From positions 62,001 through 126,000 of the forward strand of contig DASZBJ010000045.1 in assembly GCA_035944115.1 (NCBI GenBank): a DNA stretch of 64,000 bases. Reading direction: 5' to 3'. Shown here piece after piece: positions 39,143-48,026 of the stretch. The position numbers were made by a program, and so were the translations under genes. Numbering within the stretch: the stretch's first letter is position 1; every line of letters begins with the position of its first letter. This stretch comes from Candidatus Babeliales bacterium (GTDB taxonomy: Bacteria; Babelota; Babeliae; Babelales; Vermiphilaceae). Below the pieces are notes generated by a model. It was not told the origin of the DNA, did no database searches, and saw only the letters and a program-made list of their open reading frames with translations.

Positions 39143-42100
39143 CGATCTTCTCCTTATCCGCCTTGAACAAGTCCACCTGTAACCCCAAACTTTGAAGCTC
39201 TTTGATTAATACATTAAACGACTCTGGAACACCTGGTTCTGGAATTTCATCACCTCGTACAATCGCTTCATATACTTTATGTCGACCAGTCACATCATCT
39301 GATTTATAGGTCAACATTTCTTGCAATGTATATGCCGCACCATACGCTTCTAATGCCCAAACTTCCATTTCTCCCAAACGCTGACCACCTTCTTGAGCTT
39401 TACCACCCAATGGCTGCTGCGTCACTAGTGAGTATGGTCCAACAGACCGAGCATGCAACTTATCATCAACCATATGATCTAATTTCATAATATAAATAAC
39501 ACCAACTGATACTGGCTGATCAAAATAATCTCCAGTTCGACCATCTCGCACTCTAAATGTACCAGACTCCGGCAAGTCAAGCGTATTTAATAACGGTTTA
39601 ATATCAGTATCATAGCCTGCACCATCAAACACCGGAGTTGAGAATAAAACACCTTCTCGCGCTGTCTTACGTGCAAGGTCCATTAAACCTTCTTTACCAT
39701 ACTGTTTTTCATAGGCATCAATAAGCTCTGCCCCAAAACATTGTTCTAATGCCTGCTGCACAATCGCAAACCCTTGGGTTTCTAATTGTTGCTGTAAGCG
39801 CTCACCCAATGCTCTACCGGCAAATCCGAGTACTGTTTCCAAAATCTGTCCAACGTTCATACGAGAAGGAACACCTAATGGGTTAAGTACTATATCTACT
39901 GGAGTACCATCTTCTAGATATGGCATATCTTCACGAGGAACGATGGTAGATACCACACCTTTATTTCCGTGACGACCAGCGATTTTATCACCAATTGAAA
40001 CTGCACGTTTCATAGCAATGTACACCTTAACCATCTTAATAACACCAGATGGCAGCGGATCACCCTTTTTCAAGTTATTGATTCGCTCTTCTTTGAGTCC
40101 GGATAATACACGCACCTGATTATCATAAAAATCTTTAATCTGTTGAATTGCTTCTATAGAAGCTTTATCGTGCGCTTTAAGAGCAAAAATAACATCTATT
40201 GGCTGATTTAATAATTTAGAGCGATCGTATACACCATCTTCAACAACATCATGACTTACTTTAGCAGGACACTTTTTACCATCTAACACATCGATGATTT
40301 TCCCACACACCATTTTTACTAATAAATCAGAATGCCCTTGAAAATCTCTGTCTATTTTTTCTATCTGCTTTGTAACTTCTTGCTTATATCGCTTGTCACG
40401 TCTTACACCACTACGAGAGAAAATCTTAACATCTACAACTGTTCCTTCAACCCCAGGCGGTACACACAATGATGTATCGCGAACTTCACGAGATTTTTCT
40501 CCAAAGATCGCACGCAATAATTTCTCTTCAGGAGAATATTGAATATCTCCTTTTAAGGTCACTTTACCGACAAGAACATCCCCCGTTTTTACTCGAGTAC
40601 CAACGCGCACAATACCATCTTCATCAAGCCCTGCTAACAATGCGTCGCTCACATTTGGGATATCACGAGTAATTTCTTCAGGACCAAGTTTAGTATCACG
40701 AGCATCAGCAACAAACTCTTCGATATGCACAGAAGTCAACACGTCATCAGAAACTAAACGTTTATTAACAACGATAGCATCCTCAAAGTTATAACCATGC
40801 CATGGCATAAATGCTACTAATAAATTCGAACCTAATGCCAATTCACCATTATTAATTGCAGGTCCGTTTGAAAGCACATCACCTACATTTACTACATCGC
40901 CAGGCTTTACAATTGGCGTATGATGAATCCAAGTACTATAACTTGAACGTTCAAACTTTCTTAAATGATAGGTATCAATTCCTAATGCAAACCAATCTTC
41001 CATACGCGAAAATTCTTGTTCATGCGCACGGATAATAATTTTCTCAGATGAAACGTATTCAACAACACCTGCACGTCGCGCCATAATTACACCGCCGGAT
41101 GCTTTAGCAATCTCTTGCTCCATACCCGTTCCTACAATAGGTGCCTGCATTTTAATTAATGGAACAGCCTGACGTTGCATGTTTGCACCCATAAGAGCTC
41201 GAGTCGCGTCATCATGCTCTAAAAATGGAATTAATGCTGACGATACAGATACCAACTGTTTCGGTGACAAATCTATATATTTAATAGTTTCTGCATCTGC
41301 ATATAAAAAGTTACCTTGATGTCGTGCAAAAATTTTACCAGGATTAATTATTTTATTATCTTCACTCGCTTCGACTTGAGCGATAGCGTACTCTTCTTCT
41401 TGGAACGCATCCAAAAAGACCACTTCATCTTCAATAACTTTATTCGTAACTTTTCTATACGCTGTTTCAATAAATCCAAGATGATTTACCGTAGCATAGG
41501 TTGCCAAAGAAGAAATCAAACCAACTGTCTGACCTTCAGGTGTTTCAATCGGACAGATACGTCCATAATGCGATGTATGCACGTCACGAATTTCATACGT
41601 TGCACGATCTTTCAGTACACCTCCGGGCCCGAGAGCAGACAACCGTCTCTTATGCGCGATTTCAGCAAGCGGATTCGTTTGGTCCATAAATTGTGATAAC
41701 TGACCTAATCCAAAAAACTCACGTAAAACAGCGCTCAATGGTTTCACATTAAGGAAATCTTGTGGCATCAATGCACTATGCACTTCTTGCATTCTAAATC
41801 GCTCACGAATAATTCGCTCAACACGCAAAAAGCCAAGATACATCTGGTTGCTCAACAATTCTCCAACCAATCGCACACGTCTATTACCCAAATGATCAAT
41901 ATCATCCAATTCTCCCTCGCCAAGCTCTTTGAGATTAACAAGGTACCGAATCGTTGCAACAATATCTTCCTGAGTAAGCACTAATTGATCTTCAGGAGTA
42001 TTAAGCCCCAATTTACTGTTCATACGAACACGACCAACTTGGGTTAAATCGTAAAACCTACTATTGAAAAATAAATTATCAAATCGTTCTTTAACTTCTT

Positions 42101-43457
42101 TTAATGTCGAACTATCCCCTGGCCATACCTTTGCATGTAAATCTTTTAACGCATCATCCTGCGTCATGCAACGATCCTGTCCAAGCGTCATCGCCATTGT
42201 CGGTTGATACACATATCCAGCAGACTGAATTAATTGAAATTCAATTAATTTAAAATACTTAATATGATCATAATGATCTTGTGTAAACACCTGACCCTGC
42301 TCAACAAGAATCTCTCCCGTCTCAGGATCAATTAAATCTTTCCCCATCACCCTATTAATGACGTTCGCAACACGCAACGACAGTTCCGTAATATCTGCTT
42401 TAATAAAACGACTCACCATATCTTTGGTAACTCGTTTTCCTAAATACTTTAATTCTAAATCAGCAGGTAACATTCCCTTTTCAATACGCTGACCAATTAA
42501 AGCATCAGTAACCGGAATAAAAAACTCTCCCTTTTTACATACAACCGTATCAAAATTGTAAAAGAGAGGAACAATTGCGTCGCGCTCAATACCAAGCGCC
42601 TGTAAGAATGTAGTAACTAATATCTTTTTCTTTTTATCTATACGAACATATAAATAATCATTACTATCAAATTCAAAATCAAGCCAAGAACCACGCATTG
42701 GAATAATACGTGCTAAATAATACGGCTTACCACCAAAATCTTTTACTTTTTTACTTTGCGAGAAAACAACACCCGGAGAACGATGCAACTGTGTTACAAT
42801 AACACGATCAACACCATTAATTAAGAATGTGCCTAAATTTCCCAACCGGTACTGATCTTGATTTTCATACAAATCAGCCATAACAGGAAGATCTACAAAG
42901 AAAATCTCCTGCTCTTTAATATCATGTATTACTCTATTTTGTGCTTCATCAAGGTCCCAATTGATCAACTGAATGCGGATCTTAAGTGGCAAAGAGAAGG
43001 TCTGACCACTCGCTCTACATTCGCCAAGGGACATCGGCATTTTAATAATAACGCGCGATAAGCAGTTAGAACACCCTTTATAACGAGCTGCAGCTTTTGC
43101 ACAAAATTTGCATGTTCCGTCTTTATCAAGACGGGAACATGCAGATTTTTTACAAGAAGAACAATTCCATTGGTAACGGTTAGCAATCCCCGTTAGTTTT
43201 CCACAAGAACAGGCCCAGTTCCCCAATTCATAACTTACATACTCAAGCGATAATTTATCGTTATAATCGATAGGAAAAATATCACGTAAAACTTTTTCTA
43301 ACCCAATCAGCTGACGCTCTTCAGGTAGAAAATCTAATTGAACAAAATCATTAAATGATTTTGATTGGATCTCAATGAGATTAGGAACAGGAACAATCCC
43401 TCTAATCTTTTCAAAAGATTTACGCAAAACACCCTTGCTAATATGCAAGTTAGACAT
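39135..43457 (-). CDS. rpoB: RNA polymerase beta subunit with an N-terminal cysteine-rich insertion
   Basis: Second large subunit of RNA polymerase, 1440 residues. The family blocks are in order, including GQLSQFMDQTNPLAEIAHKR and LSALGPGG (rifampicin region), and LVTQQPLGGKAQEGGQRLGE near the C-terminus. In most RpoB proteins a short stretch separates LEYVSYELG from the EC-x-GxTFSxPL block. Here about 65 residues lie between, with nine cysteines at 83, 85, 99, 102, 107, 116, 119, 129 and 132 arranged in CxC and CxxC pairs, followed by the conserved-block Cys147. This looks like one or two zinc ribbons inserted in the beta1 lobe. It overlaps rpoC by eight bases. Confidence 0.97.
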   Translation of the reverse strand: MSNLHISKGVLRKSFEKIRGIVPVPNLIEIQSKSFNDFVQLDFLPEERQLIGLEKVLRDIFPIDYNDKLSLEYVSYELGNWACSCGKLTGIANRYQWNCSSCKKSACSRLDKDGTCKFCAKAAARYKGCSNCLSRVIIKMPMSLGECRASGQTFSLPLKIRIQLINWDLDEAQNRVIHDIKEQEIFFVDLPVMADLYENQDQYRLGNLGTFLINGVDRVIVTQLHRSPGVVFSQSKKVKDFGGKPYYLARIIPMRGSWLDFEFDSNDYLYVRIDKKKKILVTTFLQALGIERDAIVPLFYNFDTVVCKKGEFFIPVTDALIGQRIEKGMLPADLELKYLGKRVTKDMVSRFIKADITELSLRVANVINRVMGKDLIDPETGEILVEQGQVFTQDHYDHIKYFKLIEFQLIQSAGYVYQPTMAMTLGQDRCMTQDDALKDLHAKVWPGDSSTLKEVKERFDNLFFNSRFYDLTQVGRVRMNSKLGLNTPEDQLVLTQEDIVATIRYLVNLKELGEGELDDIDHLGNRRVRLVGELLSNQMYLGFLRVERIIRERFRMQEVHSALMPQDFLNVKPLSAVLREFFGLGQLSQFMDQTNPLAEIAHKRRLSALGPGGVLKDRATYEIRDVHTSHYGRICPIETPEGQTVGLISSLATYATVNHLGFIETAYRKVTNKVIEDEVVFLDAFQEEEYAIAQVEASEDNKIINPGKIFARHQGNFLYADAETIKYIDLSPKQLVSVSSALIPFLEHDDATRALMGANMQRQAVPLIKMQAPIVGTGMEQEIAKASGGVIMARRAGVVEYVSSEKIIIRAHEQEFSRMEDWFALGIDTYHLRKFERSSYSTWIHHTPIVKPGDVVNVGDVLSNGPAINNGELALGSNLLVAFMPWHGYNFEDAIVVNKRLVSDDVLTSVHIEEFVADARDTKLGPEEITRDIPNVSDALLAGLDEDGIVRVGTRVKTGDVLVGKVTLKGDIQYSPEEKLLRAIFGEKSREVRDTSLCVPPGVEGTVVDVKIFSRSGVRRDKRYKQEVTKQIEKIDRDFQGHSDLLVKMVCGKIIDVLDGKKCPAKVSHDVVEDGVYDRSKLLNQPIDVIFALKAHDKASIEAIQQIKDFYDNQVRVLSGLKEERINNLKKGDPLPSGVIKMVKVYIAMKRAVSIGDKIAGRHGNKGVVSTIVPREDMPYLEDGTPVDIVLNPLGVPSRMNVGQILETVLGFAGRALGERLQQQLETQGFAIVQQALEQCFGAELIDAYEKQYGKEGLMDLARKTAREGVLFSTPVFDGAGYDTDIKPLLNTLDLPESGTFRVRDGRTGDYFDQPVSVGVIYIMKLDHMVDDKLHARSVGPYSLVTQQPLGGKAQEGGQRLGEMEVWALEAYGAAYTLQEMLTYKSDDVTGRHKVYEAIVRGDEIPEPGVPESFNVLIKELQSLGLQVDLFKADKEKIDE

Positions 43458-43553
43458 TAAGTTGCTCCCCGCTATATGAAAACAAACAGATTACTTCCAT
43501 TCAATCTACGTATGTAGACCCCAACAATCAACTGAAAATCAATACAACTTCTT

Positions 43554-43937
43554 TTATGAAAGTTGTACTTTCGCTCCAGCTGCATCCAATGCTTCTTTAA
43601 TTTTTTGAGCGTCATCTTTTGCAGCAGACTCAGCAATAACTGACGGAGCTTCTTCAACAACTTTTTTAGCATCTGTTAAGCTCAATTGAGTAACTTGCTT
43701 AAGCGCTTTAATCACTTTGATTTTATCAGCACCAACATCTTGCAATGTTACTTTATAAGAAGATTTTTCTTCTGCTGCCACTGGAGCTGCCGCTGCTGCA
43801 GGAGCTGCTGCTGCCGCTACTGGCATAGCCGCTGAAACACCAAATTTAGTTTCTAACGCTTTTACCAGGTCAGACAACTCTAAAACTGACATATTGCTTA
43901 TTTCTTCAATCATTTTTTCATATGATTTTGATGCCAT
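43554..43937 (-). CDS. rplL: 50S ribosomal protein L7/L12
   Basis: Stalk protein that recruits translation GTPases. From the ATG at 43937 it has 127 residues: an N-terminal dimerisation helix, an Ala-rich hinge (about 38-55), and the C-terminal domain (KTVLQDVGADKIKVIKALK-like, then GLTDAKKVVE-type). TTG at 43949 is rejected in favour of this ATG, which has GGAG upstream. Gene order rplJ-rplL-rpoB-rpoC is standard. Confidence 0.96.
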   Translation of the reverse strand: MASKSYEKMIEEISNMSVLELSDLVKALETKFGVSAAMPVAAAAAPAAAAAPVAAEEKSSYKVTLQDVGADKIKVIKALKQVTQLSLTDAKKVVEEAPSVIAESAAKDDAQKIKEALDAAGAKVQLS

Positions 43938-44016
43938 AGCATTCTCCAAACCAATTAAATTAAAAAATTACACTTAAACTATGATGACATTACACACAAC
44001 CATCCACTAACGTACC

Positions 44017-44538
44017 TTAAGACTGTTTTTGATCACCAATCTGTTTCAATACAAATAAAAGCCTTAAAGTAAGCATGTTCAAAACTTGAACTAGGTTCAC
44101 AATTGGCATGTTTAATGTACCACACAATTGAGCTCGTAACACATCCTTTGATGGAAGCGACGCCATACGAACAACAGATCCCGCATCAAGGACATCTGCA
44201 TCCAAACAGCACGCAACAATATTTAATGCTGCATTTTTCTTTGAAAATTCATGCAACACTTTTGCAATTACAGGTGGTTCTTCACTTGTAAAAACTATAC
44301 CGATTTGCTCTTTACAAAATGGCAACAAATCATGTCCTTTTTGGACATTACCAATCGCCAGCCTTAAAAGCCTCGCTTTTGCTATTTTTAACTTACCACC
44401 ATTTTGACGTAATTCTCTACGCAAGTCTTCCATTTGCTTAACGTTCAACTTCTGAACGTTAACAAGAAACGATGCCGCGCTTTTAGAAAAATTACCCTGT
44501 AGATAGTCTACAACTTCAACTTTTTGTTGACGATTCAT
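44017..44538 (-). CDS. rplJ: 50S ribosomal protein L10
   Basis: Anchors L7/L12 dimers to the ribosome and often autoregulates its own mRNA. The 173-residue protein has the L10 N-terminal pattern (NRQQKVEVVDYLQGNFSKS) and LKIAKARLLRLAI. AAAGG precedes the ATG. The leader region was not examined for the autoregulatory structure. Confidence 0.92.
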   Translation of the reverse strand: MNRQQKVEVVDYLQGNFSKSAASFLVNVQKLNVKQMEDLRRELRQNGGKLKIAKARLLRLAIGNVQKGHDLLPFCKEQIGIVFTSEEPPVIAKVLHEFSKKNAALNIVACCLDADVLDAGSVVRMASLPSKDVLRAQLCGTLNMPIVNLVQVLNMLTLRLLFVLKQIGDQKQS

Positions 44539-44558
44539 TGTATATACCTTTCACCAAC

Positions 44559-45257
44559 CTAAGATCGTAGAATCTCATCTGGATTTATCTGAATACCGAC
44601 ACCCATTGTGGAAGAAACAACCATCTTTTTCAAAAATTTTCCTTTAGCCGATGCAGGTTTTGCACCCAATAAAGCCTTGGTAAAAGCCGCTAAATTATCG
44701 CGTAACTTTTCTGGAGTAAAGGATACTTTACCAAAAGAAAAATGGACTAATCCATTCTTATCATTCTTGAAAAAAACTCGTCCACTTTTTAAATCGGCTA
44801 CAACACCCGCTACGTCAGTGGTAACTGTACCCAATTTTTTATTTGGAAGTAATCCACGAGGGCCAAGGAATTTTGCTAATTTACCCACAAGCCCCATCAT
44901 ATCAGGCGTTGCTATAGCAAAAGTAAAATCCAACCAACCACCGCTAATCTTTTCCACTAAATCTTCCGCCCCTACATAATCAGCGCCCGCTTTATTCGCC
45001 TCATCAGCCGCATCGCCCTTAGCAAAAACTAAAACTTTAATAGTTTTGCCGCGACCGTGCGGTAATGTAACCGATCCGCGCACTACCTGATCACCCTTTG
45101 ACGCATCTATGCTCAACACAACATCTACGTCAACCGATTCATCAAATTTAGCATACGCAAGCTCTTTCACACGCGTTAATGCTTGATCCGTGGCCAAAAC
45201 TTGCCCACGTACCACTTTTTCTTCTACTTGCCTGTATTTTTTACCATGCATAGACAT
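44559..45257 (-). CDS. rplA: 50S ribosomal protein L1
   Basis: L1 forms the mobile stalk at the E site and can repress its own operon. The roughly 230-residue protein shows HGKKYRQVEEKV, then VDVVLSIDASKGDQVVRGSV, LPHGRGKTIKVLVFAKG, and FLGPRGLLPNKKLGTVT. The start is uncertain among three in-frame ATGs (45263, 45257, 45251). AGGA lies nine bases before the one at 45257. Confidence 0.94.
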   Translation of the reverse strand: MSMHGKKYRQVEEKVVRGQVLATDQALTRVKELAYAKFDESVDVDVVLSIDASKGDQVVRGSVTLPHGRGKTIKVLVFAKGDAADEANKAGADYVGAEDLVEKISGGWLDFTFAIATPDMMGLVGKLAKFLGPRGLLPNKKLGTVTTDVAGVVADLKSGRVFFKNDKNGLVHFSFGKVSFTPEKLRDNLAAFTKALLGAKPASAKGKFLKKMVVSSTMGVGIQINPDEILRS

Positions 45258-45268
45258 ATACATTCATC

Positions 45269-45694
45269 CTAATCAATTACGTCAACACCCATACTTCTTG
45301 CGCTGCCAGCTACAATCTTTTTAGCCTGCTCAATATCAGCAACATTCAAATCAGGAAGCTTTATCTTCGCTATTTGCTCGATATCGCTCCACGTTATCAC
45401 ACCAACCTTATTTGTGTTTGGCTTTGCAGACCCTTTAGCAAGATTGATTTTCTTTTTAATCAATATCGTAGTCGGTGGAGTTTTAATAACAAATGTAAAT
45501 GTCTTATCCGTGAAAATAGTTACAACGACCGGAACAACATCACCCTTCTTATCAGCAGTCTTTGCATTAAATTGCTTACAAAATTCCATAAGATTAACTT
45601 GATGTTGACCAAGGTTGTTACCAACTGGAGGAGCTGGTGTGGCTGTACCACCAGGAATTTGTAGCTTCACTTGAGCTTTTATAACTTTAGCCAT
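45269..45694 (-). CDS. rplK: 50S ribosomal protein L11
   Basis: Forms the GTPase-associated centre with 23S rRNA. The 141-residue protein begins with KAQVKLQIPGGTATPAPPVG and has the NLMEFCKQFNA block, then the C-terminal region ending in ARSMGVDVID. It lies 18 bases after nusG and just before rplA. Confidence 0.96.
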   Translation of the reverse strand: MAKVIKAQVKLQIPGGTATPAPPVGNNLGQHQVNLMEFCKQFNAKTADKKGDVVPVVVTIFTDKTFTFVIKTPPTTILIKKKINLAKGSAKPNTNKVGVITWSDIEQIAKIKLPDLNVADIEQAKKIVAGSARSMGVDVID

Positions 45695-45712
45695 TGAGTA
45701 ATCTACCTTTGA

Positions 45713-46231
45713 TTATTGCTTAACTTGATTAAAACCTAATTCGACAGGAGTCATTCTACCAAAAATACTCACCATTACTGTTAGGCGCTCACTGCCTTCG
45801 TCAACTTTGTCTACAATGCCAACGAAGCCCGCAAACGGACCCTCTTTTATATCAATCTCACTACCAACAGTAAATGCACTCTTTTCAGCAGACAACACAA
45901 CCTCACCACTTGCTTGAGACAATACCCGACTCACTTCTTTTTGAGAAAGCGGAATGGGCTCTTTATCTCCTAAAAAACGCAATACACGCAGACTAGCTGT
46001 GACCAACCGGATAATACCCGGCACAATCTCCATCTCAATCAACATATAACCTGGAAAAAGCTGCTCATCCTTTTCTTCAGCAGCATTGAAAAAACTTTTT
46101 AGCTTTGCCGAAGGTATCAAAATCTGACCTACGTACTCTTCAAACCCAGCCTCACGAATACTTTTCATCAGATTAGCCTTAATCGCATCTTCATATCCAG
46201 CATAAACCTGAATCACATACCAACGTTTCAT
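45713..46231 (-). CDS. nusG: transcription termination/antitermination factor NusG
   Basis: Binds RNA polymerase and Rho or S10, coupling transcription and translation. The 172-residue protein has the NGN domain (RWYVIQVYAGYEDAIKANL, then PGYMLIEMEI) and the KOW domain (EIDIKEGPFAGFVGIVDKVD), with the usual length and order. It follows secE. Confidence 0.95.
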   Translation of the reverse strand: MKRWYVIQVYAGYEDAIKANLMKSIREAGFEEYVGQILIPSAKLKSFFNAAEEKDEQLFPGYMLIEMEIVPGIIRLVTASLRVLRFLGDKEPIPLSQKEVSRVLSQASGEVVLSAEKSAFTVGSEIDIKEGPFAGFVGIVDKVDEGSERLTVMVSIFGRMTPVELGFNQVKQ

Positions 46232-46253
46232 CTTTGCGCTTTATCCCAACTTT

Positions 46254-46445
46254 CTACACATAGTGCTTGAAAATATATTCTATTGCCCGCACAATCCCTT
46301 TATCGACCAACCCTAAATAAATCGTAAATGCAAAAACAAACACGAGAACTACAACCGTAGATTCCATAAACGAATCAAACTTAGGCCAAACTACCTTTGA
46401 CAGTTCTATTCTAACCTCATGTAAAAAATGCATAACGCTCTTCAT
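46254..46445 (-). CDS. secE: preprotein translocase subunit SecE
   Basis: Small essential clamp of the SecYEG channel. The 63-residue protein has the conserved amphipathic stretch FLHEVRIELSKVVWPKFDSF and a single membrane segment (about 29-47). It is the short, one-segment SecE form. It lies between tRNA-Trp and nusG. Confidence 0.93.
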   Translation of the reverse strand: MKSVMHFLHEVRIELSKVVWPKFDSFMESTVVVLVFVFAFTIYLGLVDKGIVRAIEYIFKHYV

Positions 46446-46497
46446 CTAGCCACCCAAGGAATTGCTTGTTTATAATCTTACTTCTTACCCATCTATA

Positions 46498-46573
46498 TGG
46501 CAGGCCAGGAGGGACTTGAACCCCCAACCATCAGATTTGGAGTCTGCTGCTCTACCATTCGAGCTACTGGCCT
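46498..46573 (-). tRNA. tRNA-Trp (CCA)
   Basis: Acceptor AGGCCAG (46567-46573) pairs with CTGGCCT. The anticodon loop CTCCAAA gives CCA. The T-arm has TTCAAGT and the CCA end is encoded. It directly precedes secE, as in the ancestral order. Confidence 0.95.
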
Positions 46574-46581
46574 ACAAAAGT

Positions 46582-46740
46582 TTACTTCGATTCCTTATGC
46601 TCACCATGCTTACGGCATCGCGAACAGTATTTTTTCAACTTTAATGACCCAGCAGTTCGCTGTTTACCTACTACCTGCGTATAATTACGCTCTTTACATT
46701 CGCCACATACTAAGTGTGTGGTAACTCTATTTTTAGCCAT
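46582..46740 (-). CDS. rpmG: 50S ribosomal protein L33, zinc-ribbon form
   Basis: A 52-residue protein with the four-cysteine pattern CGEC and CSRC, so it is the zinc-binding (C+) form. The sequence NRVTTHLVCGECKERNY at the start and LKKYCSRCRKHGEHKE at the end are typical. It lies between tRNA-Thr (GGT) and tRNA-Trp, 58 bases from the former. It is transcribed with the tRNA-secE-nusG cluster. Confidence 0.93.
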   Translation of the reverse strand: MAKNRVTTHLVCGECKERNYTQVVGKQRTAGSLKLKKYCSRCRKHGEHKESK

Positions 46741-46798
46741 ATTCTCTACAGTCTACACTATTGGATTTAATCATGCAATTTACAACTTCTCAAACTTA

Positions 46799-46874
46799 TG
46801 GAGCCCGCGACCGGATTTGAACCGGTGACCTCTCCCTTACCAAGGAAGTGCTCTACCGACTGAGCTACGTGGGC
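46799..46874 (-). tRNA. tRNA-Thr (GGT)
   Basis: The anticodon loop TTGGTAA gives GGT and the CCA end is encoded. The acceptor strand GCCCACG opposite CGCGGGC leaves one A-C mismatch (position 5-68). Everything else pairs normally. Confidence 0.9.
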
Positions 46875-46950
46875 ACAACCCCGATAATTATGTATAGGTT
46901 AAATAAAAAACAGAAAAAGACAACTTAATCTTATTCTGTTTTTTATTAAT

Positions 46951-47026
46951 TGGAGCTGGCGGCTGGATTTGAACCTGCGACCTGCTGATTACAAATCAGC
47001 TGCTCTACCAACTGAGCTACGCCAGC
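46951..47026 (-). tRNA. tRNA-Thr (TGT)
   Basis: The anticodon loop TTTGTAA gives TGT and the acceptor GCTGGCG pairs perfectly. The T-stem GCAGG opposite CCAGC has an A-A mismatch at its middle position. CCA is encoded. Confidence 0.9.
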
Positions 47027-47055
47027 ATTATTTTTAAACCTAGTAAATTCAATTT

Positions 47056-47131
47056 TGGAGCGGGAAACGGGGCTCGAACCCGCAACCTACAGCTTGGAAG
47101 GCTGTCGCTCTACCAGTTGAGCTATTCCCGC
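47056..47131 (-). tRNA. tRNA-Gly (TCC)
   Basis: Acceptor TTCCCGC on the plus strand (47125-47131) folds with GCGGGAA (47060-47066). The anticodon loop CTTCCAA gives TCC. The encoded CCA and a TTCGAGC T-loop are present. Confidence 0.95.
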
Positions 47132-47154
47132 GGTCTTTCTCTGTGCAATCTAAA

Positions 47155-47239
47155 TGGTGGCGAGAGCAGGATTCGAACCTGCGAAGGCTGTGCCAACGGA
47201 TTTACAGTCCATCCCCTTTGACCACTCGGGTATCTCGCC
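47155..47239 (-). tRNA. tRNA-Tyr (GTA)
   Basis: Eighty-five bases including CCA, with the long variable arm expected for bacterial tRNA-Tyr. The anticodon loop CTGTAAA gives GTA and the acceptor GGCGAGA pairs with TCTCGCC. Confidence 0.95.
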
Positions 47240-47278
47240 AATTTCAAACCGTCGAACAACAACTTAACCTTCGACTGA

Positions 47279-47308
47279 ATATAATAATGATTTTTCTATA
47301 GATTTCAA
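47279..47308 (-). promoter_or_regulatory. candidate promoter of the tRNA-rpmG-secE-rpoBC unit
   Basis: On the minus strand TTGAAA (complement of 47303-47308) and TTATAT (complement of 47279-47284) are 18 bases apart. Transcription would start just upstream of tRNA-Tyr. Confidence 0.4.
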
Positions 47309-47315
47309 CTTTAAT

Positions 47316-47549
47316 TTATGATTTCTTGCAATCTGCGGCTTCTTTTTCGTACTCTTGCAAAATTTCACGCACTTCTTCCACACAACTATTGCATCCAGTG
47401 CCAACACCTAAAGCATCTTGTAATGCCGTATATGTATCTTTTCCACTCTCTATGGCTTGTGTAATATCACTAAACATAACTCCCATGCACGTACACACCA
47501 AATAATCAGATGTTTCGCATGACTTTTTACACGAAGAAGAACAACTCAT
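47316..47549 (-). CDS. BFD-like [2Fe-2S]-binding protein
   Basis: A 77-residue protein with the pattern CxC (VCTCMG) and CxxC (GCNSCVEEV), the four-Cys arrangement of bacterioferritin-associated ferredoxin-type domains, which bind a [2Fe-2S] cluster and help release iron or act as redox partners. Extra cysteines near the N-terminus (SCSSSCKKSC) are additional to the motif. No bacterioferritin gene is nearby. AGGGAC precedes the ATG. Confidence 0.85.
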   Translation of the reverse strand: MSCSSSCKKSCETSDYLVCTCMGVMFSDITQAIESGKDTYTALQDALGVGTGCNSCVEEVREILQEYEKEAADCKKS

Positions 47550-47576
47550 GTCACGTCCCTATAATTAACATTATTA

Positions 47577-48026
47577 TTATCTACTAATACGATAGCACAA
47601 TTTTCGCTGGATATCATCTACATAATCTATCGTAACATGACAAACCAACTCTTGATGCAACAATGGCATCACCACATCTGGCCACTCAATAATACTAACA
47701 CTACCCTGCTGATAGATATATTCATCAAACCCTGCCTGCAAAAACTCATCGGTTGTTTTTAAACGATAACAGTCAAAATGATAGATAGTTTCTCCATCAT
47801 ACCCTGTATACAAATTTACATAGGTAAATGTTGGACTCGTTATTACGTCACGCACGCCCACCTGCTTAAGCATTGCGCGAACCAATGTTGTTTTACCCGC
47901 CCCTAGCGATCCCGTAAAAGTAAAAATATGCACTCGATCACGCAAAGAAAGCAACGTCAAGGCAATACGCTCTACCTCGTCAATTCCATACACAATACAT
48001 ACTTGTTCAAACAAATCTTTCTTCAT
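47577..48026 (-). CDS. tsaE: tRNA t6A synthesis ATPase TsaE
   Basis: ATPase required, with TsaB, TsaC and TsaD, to make t6A37 in ANN-decoding tRNAs. The 149-residue protein has Walker A GSLGAGKT (39-46), SPTFTYVNLY, then HFDCYRLKT, then SIIEWPDV, the usual blocks. It overlaps the stop of the NYN gene by four bases. Confidence 0.95.
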   Translation of the reverse strand: MKKDLFEQVCIVYGIDEVERIALTLLSLRDRVHIFTFTGSLGAGKTTLVRAMLKQVGVRDVITSPTFTYVNLYTGYDGETIYHFDCYRLKTTDEFLQAGFDEYIYQQGSVSIIEWPDVVMPLLHQELVCHVTIDYVDDIQRKLCYRISR

